This document shows, one piece after another, positions 41,321 through 50,099 of a stretch of DNA of 64,000 nucleotides. The notes below the pieces were generated by a model. It was given only the letters and a program-made list of their open reading frames with translations, was not told where the DNA came from and did not search any database. Numbering within the stretch: position 1 is the stretch's first letter; each line of letters opens with the position of its first letter. The stretch comes from DASXUL01 sp036504855. GTDB lineage: Bacteria; Armatimonadota; DTGP01; JAKQQT01. A program made the translations under genes and the position numbers. The stretch spans positions 1-64,000 of the forward strand of contig DASXUL010000122.1 in the NCBI GenBank assembly GCA_036504855.1. The letters are read 5' to 3'.

Positions 41321-43885
41321 TTGAAATCGTTTTACCGCAACACGTTGTATCTGGTGCTGGCCCTTCTGGCCGTCTGCATCGCCGTCAACTTCTACCCGGA
41401 CCTCTCCAGGCAATTCCCGCTGAAGAAGGGTTTGGACCTGGCCGGCGGCACTCGCGCCGTGCTGCTCCTTGAGCCGAAGCCGGGCAGCCCGCCGATCACC
41501 TCGGATACGCAGCAGCAGGTTGTTGACGTGATGACGAAGCGCATCAATGCCTTCGGCGTCAAGGAACCGCTGATCCAGAAGAAGGGCGCCGACCAGATCC
41601 TCATCGAAATGCCGCAGACCCCCGGCACTTCACTGGAACAGCAGCGCCAGGAACTGGAAGACCTCATCGCGCCCGCCAACCTGGAGTTCATCTGGCTGAA
41701 GGACTGCAAGTCCGGTTACGGCGCGGAAGCGGCCGGCAACCCGACGGGCCAGTATGAGTACCTCGGCGGCAACCAGATTCGCGACGTGGTCAGCGGCAAG
41801 ATGCTGACCCCGGAAGAGATCAAGTCCAAGATCCTGTACGCCGATCGAGCCAACACCATCGTTACCGGCGCCGAACTGAAGCCGGGCGGAGCGCGGGTGG
41901 ACCTGGCGACCGGCCCCGGCGGCGGCGTTGAGACCACGCTGGAATTCAACGACGAAGGCGCCAAGCGGTTCGCTAGCTTCACGCGCGACAACATCGGCGC
42001 CCTGCTGGCGATCGTTTTGAACGGCGAGATCACCAGCGCTCCTCGCATCCAGAGCGAGATTCCGGATGGCAAGGGACGCATCACCCAGGGCAACGCCCAG
42101 GTGAAGCAGGCTCAGGAGTTGGCTAACCTGCTGAACTCCGGCGCCCTGCCGGTTCCTCTGCGCGAACTGCAATCCAGCACCGTGAAGGCGACCCTCGGCG
42201 AGAGCGCCGTCGGCCACGCGGTGAGGGGCGGCGTCATCGGAATCGCCCTCGTCATCCTCTTCATGCTCATCGTCTACTTCGTTCCCGGCGCCGTCGCTAC
42301 CGTGGCGTTGATCTTCTACGCCGCCATCACGTTCACGCTCTTCCGCCTGCTTGGCGTAACGTTGACGCTGCCAGGCATCGCCGGCTTCATCCTCAGCATC
42401 GGTATGGCGGTAGACGCCAACATCCTGATCTTCGAGCGGATGAAGGAAGAGATGCGCGCGGGCCGCACGCTGCACGCCGCGGTGGACGCCGGGTTCGACC
42501 GCGCGTGGACGTCGATCCGCGACAGCAACATCGCCACGTTGATCACTTGTTTCGTTCTCTTCACCTTCGGCACCGGCCCCATCAAGGGCTTCGCCGTAGT
42601 GCTGGCCCTGGGCGTGCTGGTGTCTCTGTTCACCGCCGTCACCGTGAGCCGCGCGCTTCTGCATGGCGTCGTGAACCAGGAATGGGCTCATAACCCGGCC
42701 CTGTTCAAGGTGGGCGCCATCACCGCGCCGCAGGCTCGCTGGAACGTGATGGGCCGCTCCAAGGTGTGGTGGACCATCAGCGCGTTGCTGATCGTCCTCG
42801 GTTGGTCCTTCAACGGTCTGCATCTTCAGCGTTACGGCACATTGGTTAGCAAGGGCATCGACTTTACCGGCGGCGCCATGTTGACCTACGCTCTGCCCTC
42901 CTCCGTGAAGGCATCCGACACGGACATCCAGCAGACCTTCGCCGGCGCCGGAATCCCGGAGGCCATCGTTCAGCGGACCGTTGAGCCCGGCGCCGCCGGG
43001 AAGGACCGCGAGGTCGTGAACGTGCGCACCAAGGTCATCACCGAGGTGCAGCGCAAGGCCGCCGATTCCGCCATGAAGGCGAAGTTCGCGGACCCGTCCA
43101 CCAAGGCAGCGGTTGAGGCGTTGGGGTTTGAGGCCGTCGGGCCGGTCATCAGCAAGGAGCTCACGTGGCAGGCCGTCAAGGCCATCTTTGTGGCCGCGTT
43201 CCTGATCATGCTCTACCTGGGCTACGCCTTCGGCCAGCACGGGTTCAAGGACGGCCTCTATTACGGCGCCGCCGCAACCGCATCGCTGCTCCACGATGTG
43301 ATGTTCATCTTCGGCTTCATGGGCTTCGCCGGCTACTTCCTGCACTGGGAAATGAGCAGCTTGTTCGTGACGGCCGCGTTGACCATCATCGGCTTCACCA
43401 ACCATGACACCATCGTCGTGTTCGACCGGATTCGCGAGAACATGAAGATCCATGGCAAGGAGTTGAAGTTCAACGACATTGCCGACCTGGCGATCATGCA
43501 GACGTTCCACCGGAGCATGTACACGTCATTCACCGTCATCCTGACGCTTGCCGCGCTACTGTTCTTCGGCACCGCCGGCAGCCTGGACCTGAAGGTGTTC
43601 ACCAGCATTCTGCTGGTGGGCGTGATCTGCGGAACCTACAGCAGCATCTTCTTCGCTACGCCGGTTCTGGCCGTCATCGAGCGCAAGCGCGATGTGGCCC
43701 GCCTTGCCGCCGCCAACCGCAAGGTAACGGGGGGCGATACCAGATCGTTCGTCACTCCGAAGCCGCAGGCTCCCGCTGCATCCGCGCCGAGAGCCACAGA
43801 TCAAACGGCCTCCTCCGACGACACGGGCTTCGCCGCCAGGTCGAAGGCGCCGGGCGTGCCGAAGAAGACGAAGCGCCGCTTCTAG
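41321..43885 (+). CDS. secDF: Protein translocase SecDF (SecD-SecF fusion)
   Basis: An 854-residue fused membrane protein that uses the proton gradient to pull secreted proteins out of the SecYEG channel. The SecD part has an N-terminal segment, the P1 head (FGVKEPLIQKKGADQILIEMPQTPG, VETTLEFNDEGAKRFASF) and five more membrane segments with GIAGFILSIGMAVDANILIFERMKEE. SecF follows (about 500-770): a first segment with a short P4 region, DGLYYGAAATASLLHDVMFIFGFMG and TIIGFTNHDTIVVFDRIRENM. The start is TTG at 41321 by alignment with the paralogue and GAGG upstream; an ATG at 41240 extends into leader sequence. The tail is basic and Ser/Pro-rich. Confidence 0.95.
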   Translation: MKSFYRNTLYLVLALLAVCIAVNFYPDLSRQFPLKKGLDLAGGTRAVLLLEPKPGSPPITSDTQQQVVDVMTKRINAFGVKEPLIQKKGADQILIEMPQTPGTSLEQQRQELEDLIAPANLEFIWLKDCKSGYGAEAAGNPTGQYEYLGGNQIRDVVSGKMLTPEEIKSKILYADRANTIVTGAELKPGGARVDLATGPGGGVETTLEFNDEGAKRFASFTRDNIGALLAIVLNGEITSAPRIQSEIPDGKGRITQGNAQVKQAQELANLLNSGALPVPLRELQSSTVKATLGESAVGHAVRGGVIGIALVILFMLIVYFVPGAVATVALIFYAAITFTLFRLLGVTLTLPGIAGFILSIGMAVDANILIFERMKEEMRAGRTLHAAVDAGFDRAWTSIRDSNIATLITCFVLFTFGTGPIKGFAVVLALGVLVSLFTAVTVSRALLHGVVNQEWAHNPALFKVGAITAPQARWNVMGRSKVWWTISALLIVLGWSFNGLHLQRYGTLVSKGIDFTGGAMLTYALPSSVKASDTDIQQTFAGAGIPEAIVQRTVEPGAAGKDREVVNVRTKVITEVQRKAADSAMKAKFADPSTKAAVEALGFEAVGPVISKELTWQAVKAIFVAAFLIMLYLGYAFGQHGFKDGLYYGAAATASLLHDVMFIFGFMGFAGYFLHWEMSSLFVTAALTIIGFTNHDTIVVFDRIRENMKIHGKELKFNDIADLAIMQTFHRSMYTSFTVILTLAALLFFGTAGSLDLKVFTSILLVGVICGTYSSIFFATPVLAVIERKRDVARLAAANRKVTGGDTRSFVTPKPQAPAASAPRATDQTASSDDTGFAARSKAPGVPKKTKRRF

Positions 43886-43907
43886 GGTGCGCACTCACTG
43901 ATTGGGG

Positions 43908-43954
43908 AGCGGGCGGACACTGCGATTCCTTCGCAATGTCCGCCCGCTTTGTTT
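43908..43954 (+). terminator. Strong Rho-independent terminator after secDF
   Basis: AGCGGGCGGACA (43908-43919) pairs with TGTCCGCCCGCT (43937-43948), then a C-A mismatch and a TGCGA/TCGCA inner stem with loop TTCCT. The tail reads TTTGTTT. It begins 22 bases after the secDF stop. Confidence 0.9.
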
Positions 43955-44018
43955 CGCCACTCCGGCCTGGCGCCTCCCCGCGCAAGCCCGTCGGCCCGCT
44001 TCTCGCGGGAGCGATTTG

Positions 44019-44047
44019 TTGCAGGGTCTGCGGCGCCCCCCTATAAT
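44019..44047 (+). promoter_or_regulatory. Promoter of recJ
   Basis: TTGCAG (44019-44024), 17-base spacer, TATAAT (44042-44047). Predicted start near 44054, about 50 bases before the recJ GTG. Confidence 0.75.
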
Positions 44048-44104
44048 GGAAGCAGACAGAGGCGTGCGGCGAGTACATCTGATGGGCGGCATGGGGGCAT
44101 TGTT

Positions 44105-45883
44105 GTGACACGCGGATTGCGGTGGAAGGTGGGATCGGCGAACAAGGGCGAGGGCGATGCCCTTGCGGCGCAACTGGGCGTGGCGGCGCCGGTGGCCCGC
44201 CTGCTGGTGCAGCGGGGGTTCTCGGACCCCCAGATGGCCCACCAGTTCCTCAACCCATCTCCAGACCAACTCCACAGTCCCGACCAGATGCCGGACATGG
44301 CGCGAGCCGCCGCCCGCATCGCCAAGGCGCTGGACGACGGTGAGACGATTGGCGTTTACGGCGACTATGACGTGGACGGCGTCACAAGCGCGGCGCTGTT
44401 GGGAAGGGTTCTCGGCAAGCTGGCCTCCAGCCCCGACAAAGTGGTGGTCCGCGTGCCGCACCGCCGCCGAGATGGATACGGGCTTTCCCCCGAGACGATG
44501 GATATGCTCCACGCCGAAGGGGCCACCGTGATCGTGAGCGCGGACTGCGGCGTCTCCGCCCACGAGGCCGCCTTGCGCGCGAAGGCGCTGGGCATTGACC
44601 TCATAGTTACCGACCACCATGAGCCCGGCGACACGCTGCCCGATGCGTATGCCGTGGTGAACCCCAAGCGCGCCGACTCCACCTACCCGTTCAGAGACCT
44701 CGCCGGCGTTGGGGTGGCCTTCAAGGTGGGTGAAGCCGTTGCCGCCTTGCGCGGAATCGCCCCGCACCTCTATCGCCCTCGGTTCCTCGACCTTGTGGCG
44801 CTGGGCACGGTGGCGGACAACGCTCCCCTGGTTGACGAGAACCGGGCCATGGCCCGCATAGGCCTGGCAAGCCTGTCGCAAACCAAGAAGGCGGGCCTCA
44901 GAACGCTTCTCGCCGCTACCGGAGTCATAAGCCGGCCCATCACCGCCGGCGTGGTGAGTTTCAACATCGCGCCGCGCCTGAATGCCGTTGGGCGGGTGGA
45001 TGACGCTGCGTTGGGCCTCGAGCTGCTGATGACCTCCGACGGAGCGCGGGCGCAGGAACTGGTTGCGCTGTTGGAGCGCTTGAACGATGAGAGGCGCACG
45101 GAACAGGAGCGGATCTGGGGCGAGGCGATGGACTCCATCCGCAAGCAGGGGCTGCATGCCGACAAGGTGATCCTCGTCTCCGGCGCCAACTGGCATAAGG
45201 GCGTGGTAGGGATCGTGGCCGGCCGCCTTGCCGACCGCTTCCACCGCCCGGCTCTGGTGGTTGCCACCGATGACACCATGGCCCGGGGCTCGGCCCGGAG
45301 CGCCACGAACTTCCCCGTGATTGACGCATTGCGAGACTGCCATGATATCCTCAAGGATTACGGGGGGCACAGCCAGGCGGCGGGGTTCGACCTGCTGCTG
45401 GAGAACCTGCCGCAACTCCGCGAGCGCCTGAATCTTTTCGCCGACCACTACCTTACCGACGAGGACGTTTTGCCCACCCTGGACGTGGACATGGAGATCT
45501 TGCCGCAGGAGATCTGTACCGCCACGTTGCGGGATCTGGCGCGTATGGAGCCGTTCGGTTCCGGCAACCGCGAGCCGGTGTGGGTCTCGCGGAACCTGTT
45601 GATGATTGGCAGCAGTTGTTTTGGGAAGCAGACCGACCGTCCGCATCTCAGCATGAAGATGCGCGGTGAAGGGATGGACCCCACCGAATGCGTCTGGTGG
45701 CGGCAGGCGTCTCGGCAGGGGGAGTTCGCCCCGAACCGCGAGTTCGACGTTGTGTTTCGCATGGAGCCGAACCACTTCGGCGCCGCCGCGCTTCGCCTCA
45801 ACGTGCAGGACGCCGTGCCCAGTGAGTCGAGCTTCGACGCCGGATTCGCGGAGATGGCCGCCGACCCGGTTTGGGAAGAATAG
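44105..45883 (+). CDS. recJ: Single-stranded-DNA-specific exonuclease RecJ
   Basis: A 5'-3' exonuclease in recombination and mismatch repair. The 592 residues have the DHH-superfamily motifs: GVYGDYDVDGVTSAALLG (about 81-98), VIVSADCGVSA, the DHH motif TDHHEPGDTLPDA (about 171-183) and AVVNPKRADSTYPFRDLAGVGVAFKV. The C-terminal DHHA1 domain holds HKGVVGIVAGRLADRF and GGHSQAAGFDL. GTG at 44105 is used because it gives the family N-terminus and sits after the promoter; earlier starts overlap the promoter. The ribosome site is weak. Confidence 0.93.
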   Translation: MTRGLRWKVGSANKGEGDALAAQLGVAAPVARLLVQRGFSDPQMAHQFLNPSPDQLHSPDQMPDMARAAARIAKALDDGETIGVYGDYDVDGVTSAALLGRVLGKLASSPDKVVVRVPHRRRDGYGLSPETMDMLHAEGATVIVSADCGVSAHEAALRAKALGIDLIVTDHHEPGDTLPDAYAVVNPKRADSTYPFRDLAGVGVAFKVGEAVAALRGIAPHLYRPRFLDLVALGTVADNAPLVDENRAMARIGLASLSQTKKAGLRTLLAATGVISRPITAGVVSFNIAPRLNAVGRVDDAALGLELLMTSDGARAQELVALLERLNDERRTEQERIWGEAMDSIRKQGLHADKVILVSGANWHKGVVGIVAGRLADRFHRPALVVATDDTMARGSARSATNFPVIDALRDCHDILKDYGGHSQAAGFDLLLENLPQLRERLNLFADHYLTDEDVLPTLDVDMEILPQEICTATLRDLARMEPFGSGNREPVWVSRNLLMIGSSCFGKQTDRPHLSMKMRGEGMDPTECVWWRQASRQGEFAPNREFDVVFRMEPNHFGAAALRLNVQDAVPSESSFDAGFAEMAADPVWEE

Positions 45884-45892
45884 TGTTCGGTC

Positions 45893-46011
45893 AAGGTAGA
45901 ATGGCTGTATGGGGTTGTCATCCCGAGCGGAGCGAGGGATCCCTCAAAGAAGCGTCTTTTATGGGATTCCTCGTTACCCGGAATGACAACCCCACCCCTC
46001 CATCCTACCTT
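45893..46011. repeat. Long imperfect palindrome of a dispersed REP-like family
   Basis: Arm 45893-45943 begins AAGGTAGAATGG and includes GGGTTGTCATCCCGAGCGG; the other arm, read on the minus strand from 46011, has AAGGTAGGATGG and GGGTTGTCATTCCGGG. The loop is about 20 bases. The right arm recurs alone at 132-169. The TGTCATCCCGAGCG-type core is familiar from repeats in many bacterial genomes. It lies between recJ and relA. Confidence 0.75.
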
Positions 46012-46053
46012 GGCGGAGTACTCATGCAATCTCATGGAATCTGAGGGACCGAT

Positions 46054-48471
46054 GTGAGCAACCACTCTCCAAACGGAAACCGGCCCGCGGACCCAGTCTT
46101 CGCTCCTTCGCTGGGGGACCTGGAAGACCTGGACCCGCCCGTTCGTGAGGCGTACGAGCGCCTGGTGACCGACATCCTCGCGTACAATCCGATTGAGGAC
46201 GTGGATACGCTGGAGCGGGCCTTCCGCTACGCGCTCGAAGTCCACAAGGACCAGAAGCGCGAGAGCGGCGAACCATACATCATGCACCCCCTGGAGGTGG
46301 CCGACATCCTGGCCAGCCTGGAGATGGACGGCTCCACGATCATGGCCGGCCTGCTGCATGACACGGTAGAGGACGGCCAGGAGCAATACAGCGAACAGGC
46401 GCTAGCGAAGGTGCGCCGCGAGTTTGGAACGGAAGTGGCGGGGCTGGTGGATGGCGTCACCAAGCTGAAGAACGCGGATTTCGAGCGCCGCAGGGAAGAA
46501 GCGATCAAAGCCGGCGATATGGTCGCCGCGCCGCCTCCGCCGGCTGACTCGGAGCCGAAGCCCGATGAGGCCGCCAAGACGGACCTGAAGCGAAAAGGGG
46601 TTACGGACGAGAAGCGGCAGGCCGAAAACCTCCGCAAAATCCTCCTGGCGGTGGCGCGTGACTTCCGGGTGATGATCATCAAGCTGGCGGACCGGTTGCA
46701 CAACATGCGCACGCTCTCCGCCAAGAGCCCGGACAAACAAAAGAAGATCGCCCTCGAGACCCTCCAGATCTACGCCCCCCTGGCGCACCGCCTGGGCGTG
46801 GGCAAGATCAAGTGGCAGCTTGAGGACCTCTGCTTCAAATACCTCTACCCGGAGCAGTTCGCCGAAACCGCCGAGAAGGTTTCCCGCACTCGGCGAGACC
46901 GCGAGGGCGAGATCCAGGAAGTGATGGCGCTTCTGAAACGGCGCCTCGCCGAAGAGGGCATCCGCGCGCAGATCCAGGGGCGTCCGAAACATCTCTTCAG
47001 CATCTGGGCGAAGATGAAGAAACAGGAGTTGGAATTCTCGCAGCTCTTCGATCTCACCGCTATCCGCGTCATCGTGGAAACCGTGCCGGAGTGCTACCAG
47101 GCGCTGGGCATCGTTCACGATCTCTGGATCCCCATTCAGGGCCTCTTCTCGGACTACATCGCCAAGCCCAAGCCGAACATGTACCAGAGCCTGCACACCA
47201 AGGTGCTCGGCCCGCGGGGAGAGCCGGTTGAGGTGCAGATCCGTACCTTCGAGATGCACCGCACGGCCGATTTCGGCGTGGCGGCGCACTGGCAGTACAA
47301 GGAAGGCGGGAAGGCGCGCGACGATTTCGAGCGCAAGATGTCGTTCATGTCCCGCCAGTTGTTCGATTGGGACAAAGACAACCAGAACGAGCACGAGTTT
47401 CTGCGTAACGTGGTGAACGACCTCTTCGCGGACCAGGTATTCGTGTTTAGCCCCAAGGGCGACGTGATTGACATGCCAGCCGGCGCCACAGTGGTTGACT
47501 TCGCCTACCGCGTGCACACGCAACTGGGCGAGCACTGCGTGGGCGGGCGCGTGAACGGCGTTATCGCGCCGCTGTCCAAGCCGCTGAACAACGGCGACAT
47601 CGTTGAGGTGATCCACCGATCGAATGCCCAGCCGAGCCTGGACTGGCTGAGCTTCGTGAAGACCAGCCACGCGAAGGCGAAGATCCGTCAGTACTTCCGG
47701 CGCACCCACTACGCGGAGAACGTGCAGAAGGGGCGTGACGCCGTGGAGCGCGAGGCGAAGCGCCTCGCCGTGGACCTCCGCGTTGCGGAGGCCACCGATC
47801 TGTTGGACAAGGTCTACAAGGCGATGAACTACGTATCGCTGGACGACCTGATGGCCGCGATTGGAAACGGCCAGGCGGCGGCTCAGACCGTGGTGAACCG
47901 GCTGCGCGAGGCGATGCCCGCGTCGGCCGACAAGATCTTCGTTGGGCGCGCCTCAGAGGCGCGGCTGGACATCACGGCGGGCGGCGTCGACGAGGTGCTC
48001 ATCTCCCGCGCGCGCTGCTGCAGCCCGCTGCCGGGCGAGGACGTTGTGGGATACGTGACCCAGGGCCGAGGGGTGGCGCTGCACGTGCGCGCCTGCAAGA
48101 ACCTGGCCTCGCTGACCGAGAAGAACCCGGAGCGCGTAACCGAGATCGCCTGGCGCGGCGGGGGCGGCGAGCGTTTTCCCGTCCCCATCAAGATCGAAGC
48201 ATTCGACCGCGTGGGTTTGCTGCAGGATATCAGCAGCATCATCAGCGCCAACAACACCAATATCCGAGAGGCGACGATCAAGAGCCGCTCCAACCATCGG
48301 GCCATTCTGGAGCTGCTGCCCGAGGTGGAGAGCGCTACTCAGTTGAGCGCGCTGATGGCAAACGTCTCCCGCCTTGCCGACGTGCTGGAAGTGTATCGCG
48401 TCACCAGCGCCGCCGAGCCCGCCGCGCCTTCGGCCCAGCTCAACATTTCCTCCCTGCAACTTCCGGCCTAA
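46054..48471 (+). CDS. relA: Bifunctional (p)ppGpp synthetase/hydrolase (RelA/SpoT homologue)
   Basis: Makes and degrades the stringent-response alarmone. The 805 residues contain an HD hydrolase domain (IMHPLEVADIL with His78, LLHDTVED at 101-107, KLADRLHNMRT at 210-220), the synthetase domain (LFDLTAIRVIV, SDYIAKPKPNMYQSLHTKVLGPRGEPVEVQIRT), TGS (FVFSPKGDVIDMPAGATVVDFAYRVHT) and a C-terminal ACT domain (IKIEAFDRVGLLQDISSIISANN). Both active sites look complete. Odd: about 40 residues, Pro/Ala/acidic (about 145-187), are inserted between KLKNADF and RQAENLRK inside the hydrolase. It starts at GTG; a REP-like palindrome lies upstream and dtd downstream. Confidence 0.95.
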   Translation: MSNHSPNGNRPADPVFAPSLGDLEDLDPPVREAYERLVTDILAYNPIEDVDTLERAFRYALEVHKDQKRESGEPYIMHPLEVADILASLEMDGSTIMAGLLHDTVEDGQEQYSEQALAKVRREFGTEVAGLVDGVTKLKNADFERRREEAIKAGDMVAAPPPPADSEPKPDEAAKTDLKRKGVTDEKRQAENLRKILLAVARDFRVMIIKLADRLHNMRTLSAKSPDKQKKIALETLQIYAPLAHRLGVGKIKWQLEDLCFKYLYPEQFAETAEKVSRTRRDREGEIQEVMALLKRRLAEEGIRAQIQGRPKHLFSIWAKMKKQELEFSQLFDLTAIRVIVETVPECYQALGIVHDLWIPIQGLFSDYIAKPKPNMYQSLHTKVLGPRGEPVEVQIRTFEMHRTADFGVAAHWQYKEGGKARDDFERKMSFMSRQLFDWDKDNQNEHEFLRNVVNDLFADQVFVFSPKGDVIDMPAGATVVDFAYRVHTQLGEHCVGGRVNGVIAPLSKPLNNGDIVEVIHRSNAQPSLDWLSFVKTSHAKAKIRQYFRRTHYAENVQKGRDAVEREAKRLAVDLRVAEATDLLDKVYKAMNYVSLDDLMAAIGNGQAAAQTVVNRLREAMPASADKIFVGRASEARLDITAGGVDEVLISRARCCSPLPGEDVVGYVTQGRGVALHVRACKNLASLTEKNPERVTEIAWRGGGGERFPVPIKIEAFDRVGLLQDISSIISANNTNIREATIKSRSNHRAILELLPEVESATQLSALMANVSRLADVLEVYRVTSAAEPAAPSAQLNISSLQLPA

Positions 48472-48545
48472 CGCCCTGATAACGCGACCGCATTTCCCTC
48501 CGCCCATCCGGGCGAATGTCTGACGACCGAGCGCTGACGACTCCC

Positions 48546-49004
48546 ATGAGACTTCTCCTTCAACGAGTGACGCAGGCGCGCGTGGTGGTGGCGGGCGACG
48601 TGGTGGGCGAAATCGGCCGCGGCCTCCTCGTATTCGCCGGCGTGGGCCAGCATGACACCGAGGATATCGCCCGCCGCATGGCGGACAAGTGCGCCAACCT
48701 CCGCATCTTCGAGGACGAGGCCGGCAAGATGAACGTTAGCTTGCTGGATGCGGGCGGCGCGGCGTTGGTTGTGAGTCAGTTCACGCTCTATGGAGACTGC
48801 CGGCGCGGACGCCGGCCTTCGTTTACGGAGAGCGCCGGCCCCGAACTCGGGGAGCGGCTGTACGAGGTCTTTTGCAGCGCCCTGATGGCGGCAGGGGCGC
48901 CAGTGCAGACCGGCGTGTTCCGCGCCGAAATGGATGTTCAACTCCACAACGACGGGCCGGTAACGCTCTGGTTGGATAGCGAGGAAGTGTTGTCGAGCCG
49001 GTAG
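48546..49004 (+). CDS. dtd: D-aminoacyl-tRNA deacylase
   Basis: Removes D-amino acids mis-attached to tRNA. The 152 residues begin MRLLLQRVTQARVVVAGDVVGEIG and contain the family motifs GLLVFAGVG, SQFTLYGDCRRGRRPSF (usually SQFTLYADxxKGRRPSF; here Ala is Gly) and the cross-subunit Gly-Pro NDGPVTLWLDS. ATG at 48546 is chosen as the conserved start; an earlier in-frame ATG at 48516 adds an unlike segment. It follows relA by 74 bases, the common relA/spoT-dtd order. Confidence 0.95.
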   Translation: MRLLLQRVTQARVVVAGDVVGEIGRGLLVFAGVGQHDTEDIARRMADKCANLRIFEDEAGKMNVSLLDAGGAALVVSQFTLYGDCRRGRRPSFTESAGPELGERLYEVFCSALMAAGAPVQTGVFRAEMDVQLHNDGPVTLWLDSEEVLSSR

Positions 49005-49223
49005 GGGGCCACTGGCGCGGAACAATGCCCGGCAGGCGGACGTCATAGAGAGGATCGCTTCGGCGACTGTACAGGCGCCGCCCGGCGCCGAGTGGGTTCC
49101 AATCAGGCGAAAGGACCTCCCGACGATGCCAATACTCTCCAACCATCCTAGCGCGGCGCTTCTGCCGCGCCGCGAGGACGCCGCGGTTCCGGCTGGATAC
49201 GCCGCATGGGGGACACAATAGCC

Positions 49224-49982
49224 ATGCGTCCCTCCAGCCCCAGCCCAATTCGCGATGTCGTTTCCGCCACCGTGATCGCCGGCGTGGCGCTGGGCCTTCT
49301 GGCGCCGGCGCTGCGACCGGCCCGCGACGCAAAAGCCTCCATCTGCCTGGACCATCTGCGCCGAATCGGCGCCGCCGCCCGCATGTATTCCGATGATTGG
49401 GGCGGCTGCCTCGTTCCGTACGCCATTGCGTCGTCCGGTTATTCGGCCCGGTACACGGCCCTGCTCTACCCCCATTACGTTCAGGACATCGGCGTCTTCG
49501 CGTGTCCGGCCGACCATCTGGACCGCTCCACTCTCCACGCGCCCAGCCCGACGACCTTCGGCGTCAACTGGTACATCTCGCGCGAAGTTGGATCCTATTG
49601 GCCCAGCTCGTCGCCCCAACGGCTGACGGCGGTGAAGGATCCTGGCCACACCATCTGGGCGGCAGACACGGCCCCCGTGTCCGCGGAAACTGCCGCCCTC
49701 CCTCCTGCGCAGTGGCGGGAGGACCTGAAGTCAGCGGCCACCGCGGATATCTATTACTTCTACCTCCCGAGCGACCCCGAAACCGGCGCCGCCTCGGTAG
49801 GCTGGACGACTGGCAATTGGGAAAGCCCCGCTAGAATCTACCGGCCATTTCCGCGCCACGGTGGGCGCGTGAACGCCGCGTTCTATGACGGACACGCGGA
49901 GTCGGTAGCCGCGAGCCAGTTCGATCCAGCCGTGACGCAGTGGGGCAAACCCGGCTGCCTCTGGGATAACGTTGCCGGCTGA
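49224..49982 (+). CDS. Prepilin-like H-X9-DG protein (DUF1559-type), degenerate leader
   Basis: A 252-residue exported protein. One hydrophobic helix (about 12-32, VVSATVIAGVALGLLAPAL) is followed by KASICLDHLRRIGAAARMYSDDWGG, which matches the core of pilin-like DUF1559 proteins (CLSNLKQIGLAMxMYxxD). The H-X9-DG motif RHGGRVNAAFYDGHAE is near the C-terminus. The usual GFTLIE cleavage site is absent. Two related genes lie at 54169 and 55065. Function is unknown; relatives in Planctomycetes, Verrucomicrobia and Armatimonadetes are surface proteins. ATG at 49224 follows GGGGGA. Confidence 0.8.
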   Translation: MRPSSPSPIRDVVSATVIAGVALGLLAPALRPARDAKASICLDHLRRIGAAARMYSDDWGGCLVPYAIASSGYSARYTALLYPHYVQDIGVFACPADHLDRSTLHAPSPTTFGVNWYISREVGSYWPSSSPQRLTAVKDPGHTIWAADTAPVSAETAALPPAQWREDLKSAATADIYYFYLPSDPETGAASVGWTTGNWESPARIYRPFPRHGGRVNAAFYDGHAESVAASQFDPAVTQWGKPGCLWDNVAG

Positions 49983-50099
49983 TACGGCCTGGCGAGCGGG
50001 CGTGGTATGGCGTCGTCGCCAGCAAACGAAATCATAGTGACCACTTGGGATTGCCGCGGCAGCGGCGATCTGGTTCGGTCGATACAGGAGAAGCTTACG

